Shown here piece by piece: positions 9,183-18,446 of a stretch of DNA of 64,000 nt. The notes beneath the pieces were generated by a model that saw only the letters and a program-made list of their open reading frames with translations, searched no databases and had not been told where the DNA came from. The stretch is taken from assembly GCA_023438065.1 (NCBI GenBank), contig JAEXRH010000016.1:62001-126000 (forward strand), given 5' to 3'. The DNA comes from Spirochaetota bacterium. Its GTDB lineage: Bacteria > Spirochaetota > Spirochaetia > Treponematales > Treponemataceae. The position numbers and the translations under genes were made by a program. How positions within the stretch are numbered: position 1 is the stretch's first letter; the number at the start of each line of letters is the position of its first letter.

Positions 9183-12089
9183 TCAGGGCTCCGCGTCGTC
9201 GATCCTCGTCCGTATGGCCCCGAGCCGGTTTCTCAGCGTCACCGCGAATCCCTGATCGGGCAACTCGCCGACGAGCGTCTCGAGAAACTCGAGCGTCTCG
9301 CGCACGTTGATCTTCGCGGGAAGGATATTCCGCGGTATCTCGGGCCACAGCCGCTCGTCCCCGACGCGCCGTTGCTGGGCGCGGAAGAGGAGACTCTGCT
9401 TGAGACCCGGCCTTCCCGAAAGCCTGTCGATCACGTATTCGAGCTGGATTCGCTCGTCGCTGAGAAGATAGTCGGCGAGCGCGTCGGTGGGCAAGGACAG
9501 CGTGATTCCCTTGAGGAAGTTGAAAAGACTGAGAAGCTCGTCGCCCGAGAGGATCTTGAGCATCTCCTCGTATTCGGGAGGCGAGAGCATCGGGACTCCT
9601 ACCGGGAAACCGTACTTGTCATGAAGCTCGTGCGCCCGATTGGCGGCAGGCTCGCCCGCGGCGAGGGCACCGTCCTCGGGAAACCCATTTTCTCCTCCCG
9701 TTTCGTCCTCGGCCGCCATACCGGCCGGCTCTTTCCCGGATAACGCCCCTTCCTCCGAAGCGACCGCCTCGGGTGACTCGAGCTCGGGCTGAGAGAGCCT
9801 CAGGTCGTCCATCAGGGACGACTCGTCCATGAAGGAGGGCATCTCCTCGACGGGCTCGCCAAAGGGCGGCTGCGGTCTCGGCTGCTGCGGCTGTTGTCTC
9901 GGCTGCTGCGGCAGGGGAGGCCATTGGGGCTGGCTCGGATAGTTCGAAGGATATTCAGGCGGATACCCGCGCGGGGGTTCGCGGGGATACTCGGGTTCAC
10001 GCGACATTTCAGGCGCGCGCGGGTAATCGGGTTCCCTCGGGTAATCGGGTTCCCTCGGGTAGTCGGGTTCCCGCGGAAAGTCGCTCTGGCGCGGGGATTC
10101 ATTCCGCTCGGGCGTCTGGCGCGGCGCGGGTCGCTCGGGACTTGAGTCCTCTTCCGGGAAGGGACTTTCCCCGCGACCGGAGAAGTCGGGCTCTTCCGTT
10201 TCCTCGAGTTGGGGGGAACCGTCGCCGGGAAGCTCGAGATCGGAGTCGGGAAGGCTATCCCCGCTGAAGCCATCCGAAGGACCCGAATCCATCGGCTCCT
10301 CGAAATTGACGAGACTCTCGAAGGCGTCCTCGGGACTCTCGTCCTCGATGTCCTCCTCCCCCGTCGTCGCGAGCAATTCGTCGAAGGGAACCTCGCTGTC
10401 GTCGATGAGCTCCTCGTCCTCGAGCAGGGTAAGCGGGTCCGTCTCCTCGTCCACGGGAACGAAGGCCGCGTTCTCCTCCGTGCGGACGGGGGCGAGTTCC
10501 TCGGCGAGACCCGAGTCGGGAATGGCCCGCGCGCGCAATAGCTCGAGGTTCCTCCCGAGGGCGTCGGGGTTGCTCGAGCCGAAGCGATTGACGGCGTTCT
10601 CGTAGAGCTCGAGGGACTCTGAAAGGCGGGAAAGGTCATCCTCGGTACCGCGACTTCCCTGCATGTTGACGATCTCGTCCGCGAGACGCACGGCCTCGGC
10701 GTTTCGCCCCGTCCGCTGGAAGAGCTGCGAGAGCGCGGCTCGCGCCGGAAGGTTCTCGCGGTCGCGCTCGAGGACTTCCTTATAGGCTGCGAAGGCCTTG
10801 TCGTTGTCGCCCATGCGCTCGTAGAGCTGGCCGAGCGAGACGCGAACCTCGGAGTCGCGGGGACGCTCGTTGAGGTAGGCAAGCAGCTGCTCCTCCGCCT
10901 CGGGAAGCTTGCCCGACTGGATGAGCTGATCGGCGAGATCGATCCTGAAATCGATGTCGGTCGGGCTGATCGCGAGGATCCTCGCGAAGCAGAGCTCGGA
11001 CTCCGCGTTGTCGCCGAGTTGGGCGAACATGCGGCCCTTGATGCGAAGCATCTGCACGTTGTCGGGATCGGTCTTCTCGATCTCGGCGAAGACGGCGCGC
11101 GCCTCGGGGTACTGCTGCTGGCGGACGTACAGCCGCGCGAGATGCACGAGAACGTCGATCCCGGTCCCGGGAGCGGACGCGACGGACTTGAGCTCCTCGA
11201 GCGCCCCGTCGTAGTTCCCCTGCCGCTCGTACAGCTGGACGAGGGCGAGAACCGCGGGCGCGTAGCCCGGGGCGGAATTGATCGCCTTCCGGAAATAGGC
11301 CGTCGCCTCGTCGGAATGGCCTGCGCGCGCGGCGATGGAACCGAGGTCGGTAAGCGCGCGGACGTCCGAGGGATCGACCGCGAGGATCCGCCTGAGGGTC
11401 GACACGCAAAAGGGCTCGCTTTTCTGCCGAGCGTAGAGCGCGGCGAGGTCACGAAGCGCGTCGAGCCAACCCGGCTTCGTCTTGAGCGCGGCGTTGTACT
11501 CGGCTATCGCCTCGGAGGGCCGGGCGAGCGTCTCGTAGGAGTGCGCCATGTTGTAGTGGATGAACGGATGGTTCGGGTCGATCTGGAGACCGCGGCGGTA
11601 GGCCTGGAGCGCGAGATCGTGCCTCCCGGAGAGGGCGTGGATGCTCCCGAGGTGGTTGTACGCGAGCACGTCGTCGGGCTTCTGGTCGATGACGTCGGTG
11701 AAGCAGAGCGCGGCCTCCGCGTATTTTCCCATCTGCTTGTAGGTGTTGCCGAGGTTATAAAGGACGGTCTCGAAATCCTTGCCCGTCTTCTTCGCCCGGG
11801 TAAGCGCGTCGATCGATTCCTCGAAGAGACCGAGCCTGCGGTAAATCACCCCGAGGTTATTGAGGAAGTCGACGTTATCGGGATCGAGCTCGGAAAGCTT
11901 TCGGTAGACGGAAAGGGCGTTTTCCCACCGGTCGGCGCGGGTATAGACGGTGCCGAGCGCGACGAGGGCCTCGGGGGCGTCGGGTTGCTGGCGGAGCGCG
12001 TTGACGAGCAATTTCTCCGCGTAGGCGAAATCCCGCGAGACTAAGGCGGAATTTGCGCGTTCGATCACGATCGCGATCTGGTCAGACAT
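9183..12089 (-). CDS. Large TPR protein with disordered acidic/proline-rich region
   Basis: The protein has 968 aa. Residues 1 to about 500 are tandem tetratricopeptide repeats (for example LNNLGVIYRRLGLFEESID, YNLGNTYKQMGKYAEAAL), a protein-interaction superhelix. About 510-650 is strongly acidic and about 650-790 is rich in Pro, Arg, Glu, Tyr and Gln, including direct repeats of DYPREP; this part is probably disordered. A folded C-terminal domain (about 810-968) is not recognised. There is no signal peptide or membrane segment, so it is cytoplasmic. GGAG lies 8 nt before the ATG. It lies just downstream of the LamG/FN3 gene on the same strand. It probably serves as a scaffold; partners are unknown. 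Confidence 0.75.
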   Translation of the reverse strand: MSDQIAIVIERANSALVSRDFAYAEKLLVNALRQQPDAPEALVALGTVYTRADRWENALSVYRKLSELDPDNVDFLNNLGVIYRRLGLFEESIDALTRAKKTGKDFETVLYNLGNTYKQMGKYAEAALCFTDVIDQKPDDVLAYNHLGSIHALSGRHDLALQAYRRGLQIDPNHPFIHYNMAHSYETLARPSEAIAEYNAALKTKPGWLDALRDLAALYARQKSEPFCVSTLRRILAVDPSDVRALTDLGSIAARAGHSDEATAYFRKAINSAPGYAPAVLALVQLYERQGNYDGALEELKSVASAPGTGIDVLVHLARLYVRQQQYPEARAVFAEIEKTDPDNVQMLRIKGRMFAQLGDNAESELCFARILAISPTDIDFRIDLADQLIQSGKLPEAEEQLLAYLNERPRDSEVRVSLGQLYERMGDNDKAFAAYKEVLERDRENLPARAALSQLFQRTGRNAEAVRLADEIVNMQGSRGTEDDLSRLSESLELYENAVNRFGSSNPDALGRNLELLRARAIPDSGLAEELAPVRTEENAAFVPVDEETDPLTLLEDEELIDDSEVPFDELLATTGEEDIEDESPEDAFESLVNFEEPMDSGPSDGFSGDSLPDSDLELPGDGSPQLEETEEPDFSGRGESPFPEEDSSPERPAPRQTPERNESPRQSDFPREPDYPREPDYPREPDYPRAPEMSREPEYPREPPRGYPPEYPSNYPSQPQWPPLPQQPRQQPQQPRPQPPFGEPVEEMPSFMDESSLMDDLRLSQPELESPEAVASEEGALSGKEPAGMAAEDETGGENGFPEDGALAAGEPAANRAHELHDKYGFPVGVPMLSPPEYEEMLKILSGDELLSLFNFLKGITLSLPTDALADYLLSDERIQLEYVIDRLSGRPGLKQSLLFRAQQRRVGDERLWPEIPRNILPAKINVRETLEFLETLVGELPDQGFAVTLRNRLGAIRTRIDDAEP
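10010..10085 (-). repeat. In-frame short tandem repeat encoding DYPREP units
   Basis: Near-identical 18-nt units encode consecutive DYPREP hexapeptides, flanked by degenerate variants (DFPREP, DYPRAP, EYPREP). The units keep frame, so copy number could change without breaking the TPR gene. Confidence 0.7.
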
Positions 12090-12155
12090 GCGAAATCTCC
12101 AAAATCATCCAATGAGTATAGCACGAACGGGCAGAGAGGCAAGACGCCGCGCGAA

Positions 12156-13763
12156 TCATTCCACGCGCCTCGCGAGGGGGCGGGCGTACACCTCGAGCGA
12201 AAGATCGCCCGAGTGGCGGGGGCCCGAGCCGTCGTAGGCCGCGATCGCGAAATAGTAAATCCTTCCGTTCTGAAGCCCGCTCACCGTCGCCGAGCGGAGC
12301 GCTCCCGCATCCATCGGGGAGCCGTCCGCGAGATACTCGCCGGGGCGTTCCCCGAAATACACGAGGTAACCGGTCGCGTCGATATCGATCGAGGCCGGCC
12401 AGGAGAGGGTCACCGACCCGTCGTGGGCCTCGGCGAATACCCGGGCCGGCGGCCAGGGAGGCGTATCCTTCTCGTAATCGAGGGTGACCGAGGTGACCGA
12501 CGGGGTCGACTGCCCGCGCCCGTCGGGGTAGAGCTCGATGGCGACCTGGAAGTAGCGCCCGCTGATCCCGGAAAGGCGCTCCCCGGGAGTGACCGGAATC
12601 CAGGCGGGTTCCGTATCGGTCCAGGAGAAACGGTTCTCCCCCGCGCGGACGAAGTACGCGACGCCCGTCTCGGGAGGGGCGCTCGCGACCGCGGCGAGCG
12701 ACTTGAGTACGGAGGCTGGCCCGAGCGTGTCGAACGGCATCGTCTCGAAACGGCCGCCCGAGCGCGGGAATTTTCCGAGCGCGACGCGGTTCCGCTCGAG
12801 CGAGACGTCGGTGCCGGGCCGGCGCGTTATCGCGAATTCGTCGATGAGCCCGGAAAAGCGGGGGGCGATCTCGAGGTCCGCGCTCGCGCCAAAGGCCGCG
12901 CCGTACACGTCCCCGCGCTCGCTTCCGGTGGAGGTCGCGTACACGAGATCCTCGGTCGAACCGTCCACGCGATACTCGAGAAGGCCCGTAACCTCGTCGT
13001 ACGAAAGCTCGTGATGACTCCAGGTATTCGGGATGAGGTTCCGCTTTCCCGCGAGCGTTATCTCGACGGGGTCGCCCGAGGACGAGAACCAGAGGTTCGA
13101 GAATTTCCACTCGACGTGATTCCGGAATATGCTCGATCTCGCGTATTGATACACGGACCCCGACGGGGCGCGCCGCGAGGAACGCCACTGAAAGAGAACG
13201 CTCCCGTTCTCGGTGACCGCGGGATAGAGCCAAAAGGAGATCGTGAACGAGCCCGGCGCGCCCGGATTCGCGAAAAGCGCCCCGTCCTTTCCCCGGAGGA
13301 CGAGCCCGGAGCCCGAGGTGTTGCAGAGCGCGGCCCCGGCGCCGCGCCGAGCCTTTCGCGCGCCGACGTGAAGGAGCTTTGACGACACGACGTCGTAATG
13401 CCCGCTTTCCTCGAGGACGGTCTCGCCGTCGAAGGAAAGGACGAGATCGTCCTTGAAGTCGGCCGATTTGCGGGTGCGTCCCTCGAGGGGACCGTACATC
13501 CGGTCGAAAGCCCCGCGGGAGACCGAGTCAGGTGACGAAAAGGACTCGGCTTCCCCGGAACGCGAGGTACTCGCGGCGGACGAGTCGAGCGCGAGGGCTT
13601 CGTATCCGAGTTTCCCCTTCGCGCGGGCGACGGAAACGGACACGGACGGCTGTGCCCAACCCGACGCCCCGCCGAAGGTGACGGACGAAGCCTCGGCAAG
13701 GAGCGGGAGGGCCGCGATCGCGAGAAAAAGGGCTATGGTTAATCTGCGGTTAGGTATGCACAT
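12156..13763 (-). CDS. Exported LamG-like and fibronectin type III protein
   Basis: The protein has 535 aa. The N-terminus (MCIPNRRLTIALFLAIAALP, then LLAEAS) is a signal peptide. A central concanavalin-A/LamG-type jelly-roll region follows (about residues 130-330, with the typical GSFTISFWLYP, NTWSHHELSYD and SGLIDEFAITRRPG strands). A fibronectin type III domain sits near the C-terminus (about 435-525, VTLSWPASIDIDATGYLVYF and IYYFAIAAYD). It is expected in the periplasm or on the cell surface, with carbohydrate or protein binding as a guess. Start: ATG at 13763, because the longer frame from 13808 would precede the signal peptide. It shares a 44-bp divergent region with uvrC. Confidence 0.75.
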   Translation of the reverse strand: MCIPNRRLTIALFLAIAALPLLAEASSVTFGGASGWAQPSVSVSVARAKGKLGYEALALDSSAASTSRSGEAESFSSPDSVSRGAFDRMYGPLEGRTRKSADFKDDLVLSFDGETVLEESGHYDVVSSKLLHVGARKARRGAGAALCNTSGSGLVLRGKDGALFANPGAPGSFTISFWLYPAVTENGSVLFQWRSSRRAPSGSVYQYARSSIFRNHVEWKFSNLWFSSSGDPVEITLAGKRNLIPNTWSHHELSYDEVTGLLEYRVDGSTEDLVYATSTGSERGDVYGAAFGASADLEIAPRFSGLIDEFAITRRPGTDVSLERNRVALGKFPRSGGRFETMPFDTLGPASVLKSLAAVASAPPETGVAYFVRAGENRFSWTDTEPAWIPVTPGERLSGISGRYFQVAIELYPDGRGQSTPSVTSVTLDYEKDTPPWPPARVFAEAHDGSVTLSWPASIDIDATGYLVYFGERPGEYLADGSPMDAGALRSATVSGLQNGRIYYFAIAAYDGSGPRHSGDLSLEVYARPLARRVE

Positions 13764-13771
13764 GGTACTAC

Positions 13772-13800
13772 TTATCAGAGTATCGGCAGAATGATATGAT
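13772..13800 (+). promoter_or_regulatory. Promoter of uvrC, leaderless type
   Basis: TTATCA, 17 nt, TATGAT, then 7 nt to the ATG at 13808. The -10 box overlaps an earlier in-frame ATG at 13796, which therefore cannot be the translated start. No Shine-Dalgarno. Confidence 0.55.
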
Positions 13801-13807
13801 AAATACA

Positions 13808-15949
13808 ATGAAAGAGCAAACGGGTATCCGCGAAAAGCTGCGCGCTACCGCGCTTGACGCGCCGAAAACCCCGGGCGTGTATCTGTGGAAGGACGAGGCG
13901 GGCGGGGTCATCTACGTCGGCAAGGCGAAATCCCTCAAGAGCCGGCTTTCTTCCTACTTCGCCTCCAATCGCGACATCAAGACCCGCATCCTCGTTTCCC
14001 GCGCCCATTCGATCGAGTACATCCAGTGCGACAACGAGTACGAGGCCCTCCTTCTCGAGAACACCCTCATCAAGCGATACTCGCCCCGCTACAACATCAA
14101 CCTCAAGGACGGGAAGACCTATCCCGTCATCAGGATATCCGCCGAGCCCTTTCCCCGCGTCTACCGGACGCGCACGATCAGGAACGACGGGGCCCGCTAC
14201 TTCGGCCCCTACCCGAACGTCACCGCGCTCGACCAGTTTCTCGAGTTCGTGAAGCGGAGCTACCGCTTCAGGCAATGCCGGGTCCTCAAGAAAAGGACGG
14301 CGCCGTGCCTCTATTACCATATCGGCCGCTGCCTCGCGCCCTGCTGCGGCAAGGTCTCGGAGGAGGAATACCGCCGCGAGCTCGACGAGATCGTCCTTCT
14401 CCTCTCGGGAAACGACGGGACCGCCGATGGCGGGGCCGCCCCGGCGGAAGCGGCCGCGACCGCGACACCGGGAAGCGCCGGGTTAACCTCCGCAGGCGAG
14501 GCGACCCCGGCGCCCGAGGCAGGGGATTCCCTCGCGAGACTCACCGCGATGATGAAGGAAGCCGCGAAGGAGCTCCGCTTCGAGAAGGCCGCGCGCATCA
14601 GGGACGGGATCAGGGCTATCGCGGAGCTCACGGAGCGGAACGCCGTCGTCGACATGGACCCCGAGGCGCGCGACTACGTCGCCTGGGCCGCGGAGGGCAC
14701 GATGGTATCCTTCGCGGTCCTCCAGATGCGCTCGGGCAGGCTCGTCGGGCGCGACCTTTACCGCGCGCGGAGCCTCAAGGACGAGGAGGAGATCCTTCCC
14801 GAATTCCTCATGGCCTACTACACCAGGGCCGACCGCGTTCCCCCGAGGATATTCGTGCCGACCGTGAACGGACTCGCGCTCGCCGAGCGGTGGTTCGCCA
14901 GCGGCCTCGGGATCGAGACCCGGATCGAGGTCATCGAGGCGGAAGGCACCGAAGGGCAAGACGCGGCGGAACCGGCCGACGGCGCGCTCGAGGCGGCGAG
15001 CGGGCCCGACGAGGCGTACGGTGACGCGCGATCCGGCGGAACCGTGACCGACCGGAGGCACCACGCGGCCATGGCGATGGCGCGGTTCAACGCGCGGGAG
15101 GACGCGAAGCGCCGGCTGCGCGAGCACGGCGACTTTCCCGCCCTCGAGGAACTCAAGTCGACCCTCTCCCTTCCCCGCCTTCCCGCGAGGATCGAGGGCT
15201 TCGACATCGCCCATCTCGGCGGACGCCTTCCCGTCGCGAGCCTCATCTCCTTCCGCGACGGGAATCCCGACCGGAAGAACTACCGCATGTTTCGCCTCCG
15301 CACGACCGACGGCGTCATCGACGATTTCGCCTCGATGCGCGAGGTCACGAGCCGCAGGTATACCCGCCTCATGAACGAGGGAACGGAGCTTCCCGACCTC
15401 ATCCTGATCGACGGAGGCATCGGCCAGGTCAACGCCGTGAAGGGCGTTCTCGACGCGCTCGGCGCGGACGTGCCGATCGTGGGCCTCGCGAAAGAAGACG
15501 AGGAGCTCTACCTTCCCGGGAACTCGACGCCGATCAGGCTCCCGAAACGATCTGACGCGCTCAGGCTTCTCCAGCGCGTGCGCGACGAGACGCACCGCTT
15601 CGCGACGACGCGGAACCAGCGGCTCCGCACGAAGGAAAACACGACGCTCATATTCGAGCGCCTTCCCGGCATCGGACCCCGAAAGGCGACCGCGCTCCTC
15701 GACCGTTTCGGCTCGCTCGAGGCGCTCGCCGAGGCACTCGCGAAGGAAGGGGGAATCGAGGAGCTCGCCCAGGCGGCGCGCGTCAGCGCCGAGGCCGCCA
15801 ATGTCGTCGCCCGGGCGGTTCCCGCCCTGCTCGCCGAACGCGCGGCCGAGCGAAACGCGCGCGCGGCCGATACGGCGGGAAGCCCGGGCAAATCGCTCTC
15901 GGGCGACGACATCGCCCGTCTCGCGCGGGAAGCGGGAGGCGGGGACTAG
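13808..15949 (+). CDS. uvrC: Excinuclease ABC subunit C
   Basis: The protein has 713 aa. It makes both incisions of nucleotide excision repair together with UvrA and UvrB. In order: GIY-YIG nuclease (about residues 17-95, GVYLWKDEAGGVIYVGKAK), a cysteine cluster near 155-180, a UVR motif that binds UvrB (about 240-275), an RNase H-like nuclease (about 320-590, with GFDIAHLGG and ILIDGGIGQVNA) and C-terminal helix-hairpin-helix repeats (LPGIGPRKATALLDRFGS). It is longer than usual (about 610 aa) because of low-complexity Ala/Glu/Gly insertions just before the UVR motif and before the RNase H part. The start at 13808 is set by the leaderless promoter. Confidence 0.95.
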   Translation: MKEQTGIREKLRATALDAPKTPGVYLWKDEAGGVIYVGKAKSLKSRLSSYFASNRDIKTRILVSRAHSIEYIQCDNEYEALLLENTLIKRYSPRYNINLKDGKTYPVIRISAEPFPRVYRTRTIRNDGARYFGPYPNVTALDQFLEFVKRSYRFRQCRVLKKRTAPCLYYHIGRCLAPCCGKVSEEEYRRELDEIVLLLSGNDGTADGGAAPAEAAATATPGSAGLTSAGEATPAPEAGDSLARLTAMMKEAAKELRFEKAARIRDGIRAIAELTERNAVVDMDPEARDYVAWAAEGTMVSFAVLQMRSGRLVGRDLYRARSLKDEEEILPEFLMAYYTRADRVPPRIFVPTVNGLALAERWFASGLGIETRIEVIEAEGTEGQDAAEPADGALEAASGPDEAYGDARSGGTVTDRRHHAAMAMARFNAREDAKRRLREHGDFPALEELKSTLSLPRLPARIEGFDIAHLGGRLPVASLISFRDGNPDRKNYRMFRLRTTDGVIDDFASMREVTSRRYTRLMNEGTELPDLILIDGGIGQVNAVKGVLDALGADVPIVGLAKEDEELYLPGNSTPIRLPKRSDALRLLQRVRDETHRFATTRNQRLRTKENTTLIFERLPGIGPRKATALLDRFGSLEALAEALAKEGGIEELAQAARVSAEAANVVARAVPALLAERAAERNARAADTAGSPGKSLSGDDIARLAREAGGGD

Positions 15950-16041
15950 GCGCGACGCGCCGAACCCTCCCCTATCGCGCGAAAATCGGCTATACTCGGC
16001 AGATATACATAAACGATTCATTCTTGAAGGAGACCATTCCC

Positions 16042-17709
16042 ATGAAACGGCTCGCGCTCCCCGCCACGATTGCCCTCGTCATCCTCGTTCCCCTCGCGGC
16101 GCCGCGGGCGCAGGACGCGCACATCCTCAACGCGCATGACGCGCCGCTCGAATGGGGCTACCTCGACCGGATCAGGAACGGCGCGATCCCCCCGACGACC
16201 GTGCAATCCCTTTCGGTCCGCGAGGCCGCTTCCGAGGGCATCGACTCGGGATACGGAGCCTGGGACGAGCCCCGGGTCTCCGGGAAGTTCGTCGTGCAGC
16301 CTTACGCGATGGGCTGGTCGAACCTCGACATGTCGCGCAATCTCGCTGACTCCTCGATCATCGACCGTCTCCGCCTTTCCGAGCCGGTTCTCGCCGCGGG
16401 AGTGAGCTTCGGCGTCCGCTCGTTTTTCGCGACCACCCAGATCGACTTCACGACTGATTCCCTCGCCCGCTACGCGGACCCGGACGGGATAAGCGGATTC
16501 TGGATTCCCGGCGATTACGTCCAGTACTGGACCTTCCCCGAGGAAGGCTATCTCGCCTGGTCATGGGGCAACGCGACCGTGGCCGCGGGCAGGCTCCGGA
16601 CCGGCATCGGGCTCGGCGAGTCGAACCTCTTCCTCAACGGGGACGCGCGCTGGTACGATCAGGTCCAATTCTCCTGGTTCTCGCGCAAGTTCCGCTTCTT
16701 CGCGTTCATGGCGACTTCCTCGTCCCATCTCGAGCGGGACGAATACGCGATCCAATCCTATACCGCGTGGGACGGGGACGACTCGTGGGGCTGGGACACG
16801 GTGAACAACCACGACGCGGCGACCCAGGAGGTCGTTCCCTTCAAGCTCTTTACCTACCACCGGCTCGAGTTCAAGCCGTATGACCGGCTCGGGTTCGGCC
16901 TCGGCGAGATGCAACTCGTCGGCGGAAAGGTTCCCGACCTCATGAACCTCCTCCCCACCGTCGCCTGGCACAATACCTATTCCGCGGGCGTGAGCAACGT
17001 CATGCTCCACGCCGACGCCTGGGCGGTTCCCGTGGACGGGCTCCTCGCGTACGGGGAGTTCCTCATGGACGACTCGAGGGCCCCGGACGAATCGGGCGTC
17101 TCGAAACCGAATTGCTGGGCCTGGGAGCTCGGCGCGCGCTACGTCCTTCCCGTCGATTCGCGCGAATGGCGCTTCGCGCTCAACGTCGAATGGAGCCACG
17201 CCGACGAGTGGACCTACGCGCGCTGGCAGCCGTACCTCACCATGTACCAGCGGCAGCTCATCACCGGCGGGCACTCGGCGCTCGACACCCCGCTCGGGCA
17301 TCCCGAAGGCGGCGACGTCGACGAGCTTTCGCTCAAGTTCACCGCGCTCGCGCGCGACGGGAAACGGATATCGGTCAAATACGCCTGGATCCTGAAGGGT
17401 CCGGTCTATCTCGGGATGATGAGCGACGGGACGTTCAACGTATCGGGCGAGCCGATGCGGCTCCCGGTCTATTACGATTACGACGAATACGCGGGCGCGG
17501 GCGCGCTCGATGCGCTCATCGGCACGACGAAAAAAAGCGTGCACGCGCTCTCGGTCGAGGCGATCTGTCCGATCGCGAAGAACGTCACGGCGAACGCGGG
17601 CGTCGACGCGAGGCTCGTCCTCAACGCGGGCCACGTCGCGGGCAAACGCGCGATCGAAACGCTCTGGAAAACCGGCGTCAAATGGTCCTACGGCGGTAAC
17701 GGGCGATGA
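16042..17709 (+). CDS. Exported protein, probable outer-membrane beta-barrel
   Basis: The protein has 555 aa. The signal peptide (MKRLALPATIALVILVPLAA, then PRAQDA) is preceded by GAAGGAGA 8 nt before the ATG at 16042. The mature chain is rich in aromatic and alternating polar/hydrophobic segments (for example YVQYWTFPEEGYLAWSWGNATVAAGRL and QVQFSWFSRKFRFFAFMATSS, abbreviated here as strands) typical of a porin-like barrel, and it has loose similarity to Wzi-type capsule-attachment barrels. That last link is a guess. A TATACT -10 box lies at 15991-15996. Its stop overlaps the next gene by 4 nt (ATGA), so translation is probably coupled. Confidence 0.6.
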   Translation: MKRLALPATIALVILVPLAAPRAQDAHILNAHDAPLEWGYLDRIRNGAIPPTTVQSLSVREAASEGIDSGYGAWDEPRVSGKFVVQPYAMGWSNLDMSRNLADSSIIDRLRLSEPVLAAGVSFGVRSFFATTQIDFTTDSLARYADPDGISGFWIPGDYVQYWTFPEEGYLAWSWGNATVAAGRLRTGIGLGESNLFLNGDARWYDQVQFSWFSRKFRFFAFMATSSSHLERDEYAIQSYTAWDGDDSWGWDTVNNHDAATQEVVPFKLFTYHRLEFKPYDRLGFGLGEMQLVGGKVPDLMNLLPTVAWHNTYSAGVSNVMLHADAWAVPVDGLLAYGEFLMDDSRAPDESGVSKPNCWAWELGARYVLPVDSREWRFALNVEWSHADEWTYARWQPYLTMYQRQLITGGHSALDTPLGHPEGGDVDELSLKFTALARDGKRISVKYAWILKGPVYLGMMSDGTFNVSGEPMRLPVYYDYDEYAGAGALDALIGTTKKSVHALSVEAICPIAKNVTANAGVDARLVLNAGHVAGKRAIETLWKTGVKWSYGGNGR

Positions 17710-18446
17710 CGGAAGCGCCCTCTGACGCGATCCTCGCGAAGGTACGGAAGCTTCTCGCGCTCGGCGAGTCCCCGAGCGAGGCCGAGGCGGCCTCCGCGCT
17801 CGCGAAGGCGCAGGCCCTGCTCGCGCGGTACGGACTCTCGCTTTCCGACGTGGAGCCCGAGACGAGCGAGGTCACCGAGGCGACGCTCCTCGAGAAACGG
17901 CGCCTGCGGGCCTGGGAATCGCACCTCGTCGCCGTCGTCACCGAGGCGACCTTCACGCGCGCGCTCCATCTCACGACGGCCGGCTCGAGCCGCGTCATCA
18001 TCGTCGGGCGCCCCGTCAACGCCGAGGCGGCGGCGGAACTCTTCAGGTACCTTCACCTCGTCGTCCTCAAGCTCGGCCGCGCGCACGGCGACCGGGTCGC
18101 CCATCTCGAAAGCTTCAAGCTCGGCGTGGTCCATCGACTCGGCGACCGGCTCGCGCAACGGGCGAACGGGGCGGTTTGGTCGGGTGACGACGAAAGCGAC
18201 GTGCGCGAGCCGCGCGCGGATTCAAGTAGCGACCCCGATCCCGGGGATCGCTCGCTCGCGCTCGCGATGTCGGGAACCGCCTCGAAGGAGAACGACGCGT
18301 ACATCGCCGACCGCTACGGGAAGACGAAGACGAAGCGCACCGGGCGCCGCGTCGAGGCCGACTCCTACCGGAAGGGCGTCGCGGCGGGCGACGGGGTCTC
18401 CCTCGCGCGCCAGCTCGCCGATGGCGCCCGGGCGAAACGCCGCTAG
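17706..18446 (+). CDS. DUF2786 domain protein
   Basis: The protein has 246 aa. The N-terminal 40 residues (ILAKVRKLLALGESPSEAEA, followed by an AL-rich helix and RYGLSLSDV) match the DUF2786 helical domain found in phage and bacterial proteins of unknown role. The middle is a mixed alpha/beta domain (LVAVVTEATFTRAL, IIVGRPVNAEAA). The C-terminus is basic (GKTKTKRTGRRVEADSYRKG). The start overlaps the stop of the upstream barrel gene as ATGA. Its stop codon TAG shares the CTAG at 18443-18446 with the stop of the convergent acyltransferase gene. No catalytic motif is identified. Confidence 0.75.
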   Translation: MTEAPSDAILAKVRKLLALGESPSEAEAASALAKAQALLARYGLSLSDVEPETSEVTEATLLEKRRLRAWESHLVAVVTEATFTRALHLTTAGSSRVIIVGRPVNAEAAAELFRYLHLVVLKLGRAHGDRVAHLESFKLGVVHRLGDRLAQRANGAVWSGDDESDVREPRADSSSDPDPGDRSLALAMSGTASKENDAYIADRYGKTKTKRTGRRVEADSYRKGVAAGDGVSLARQLADGARAKRR

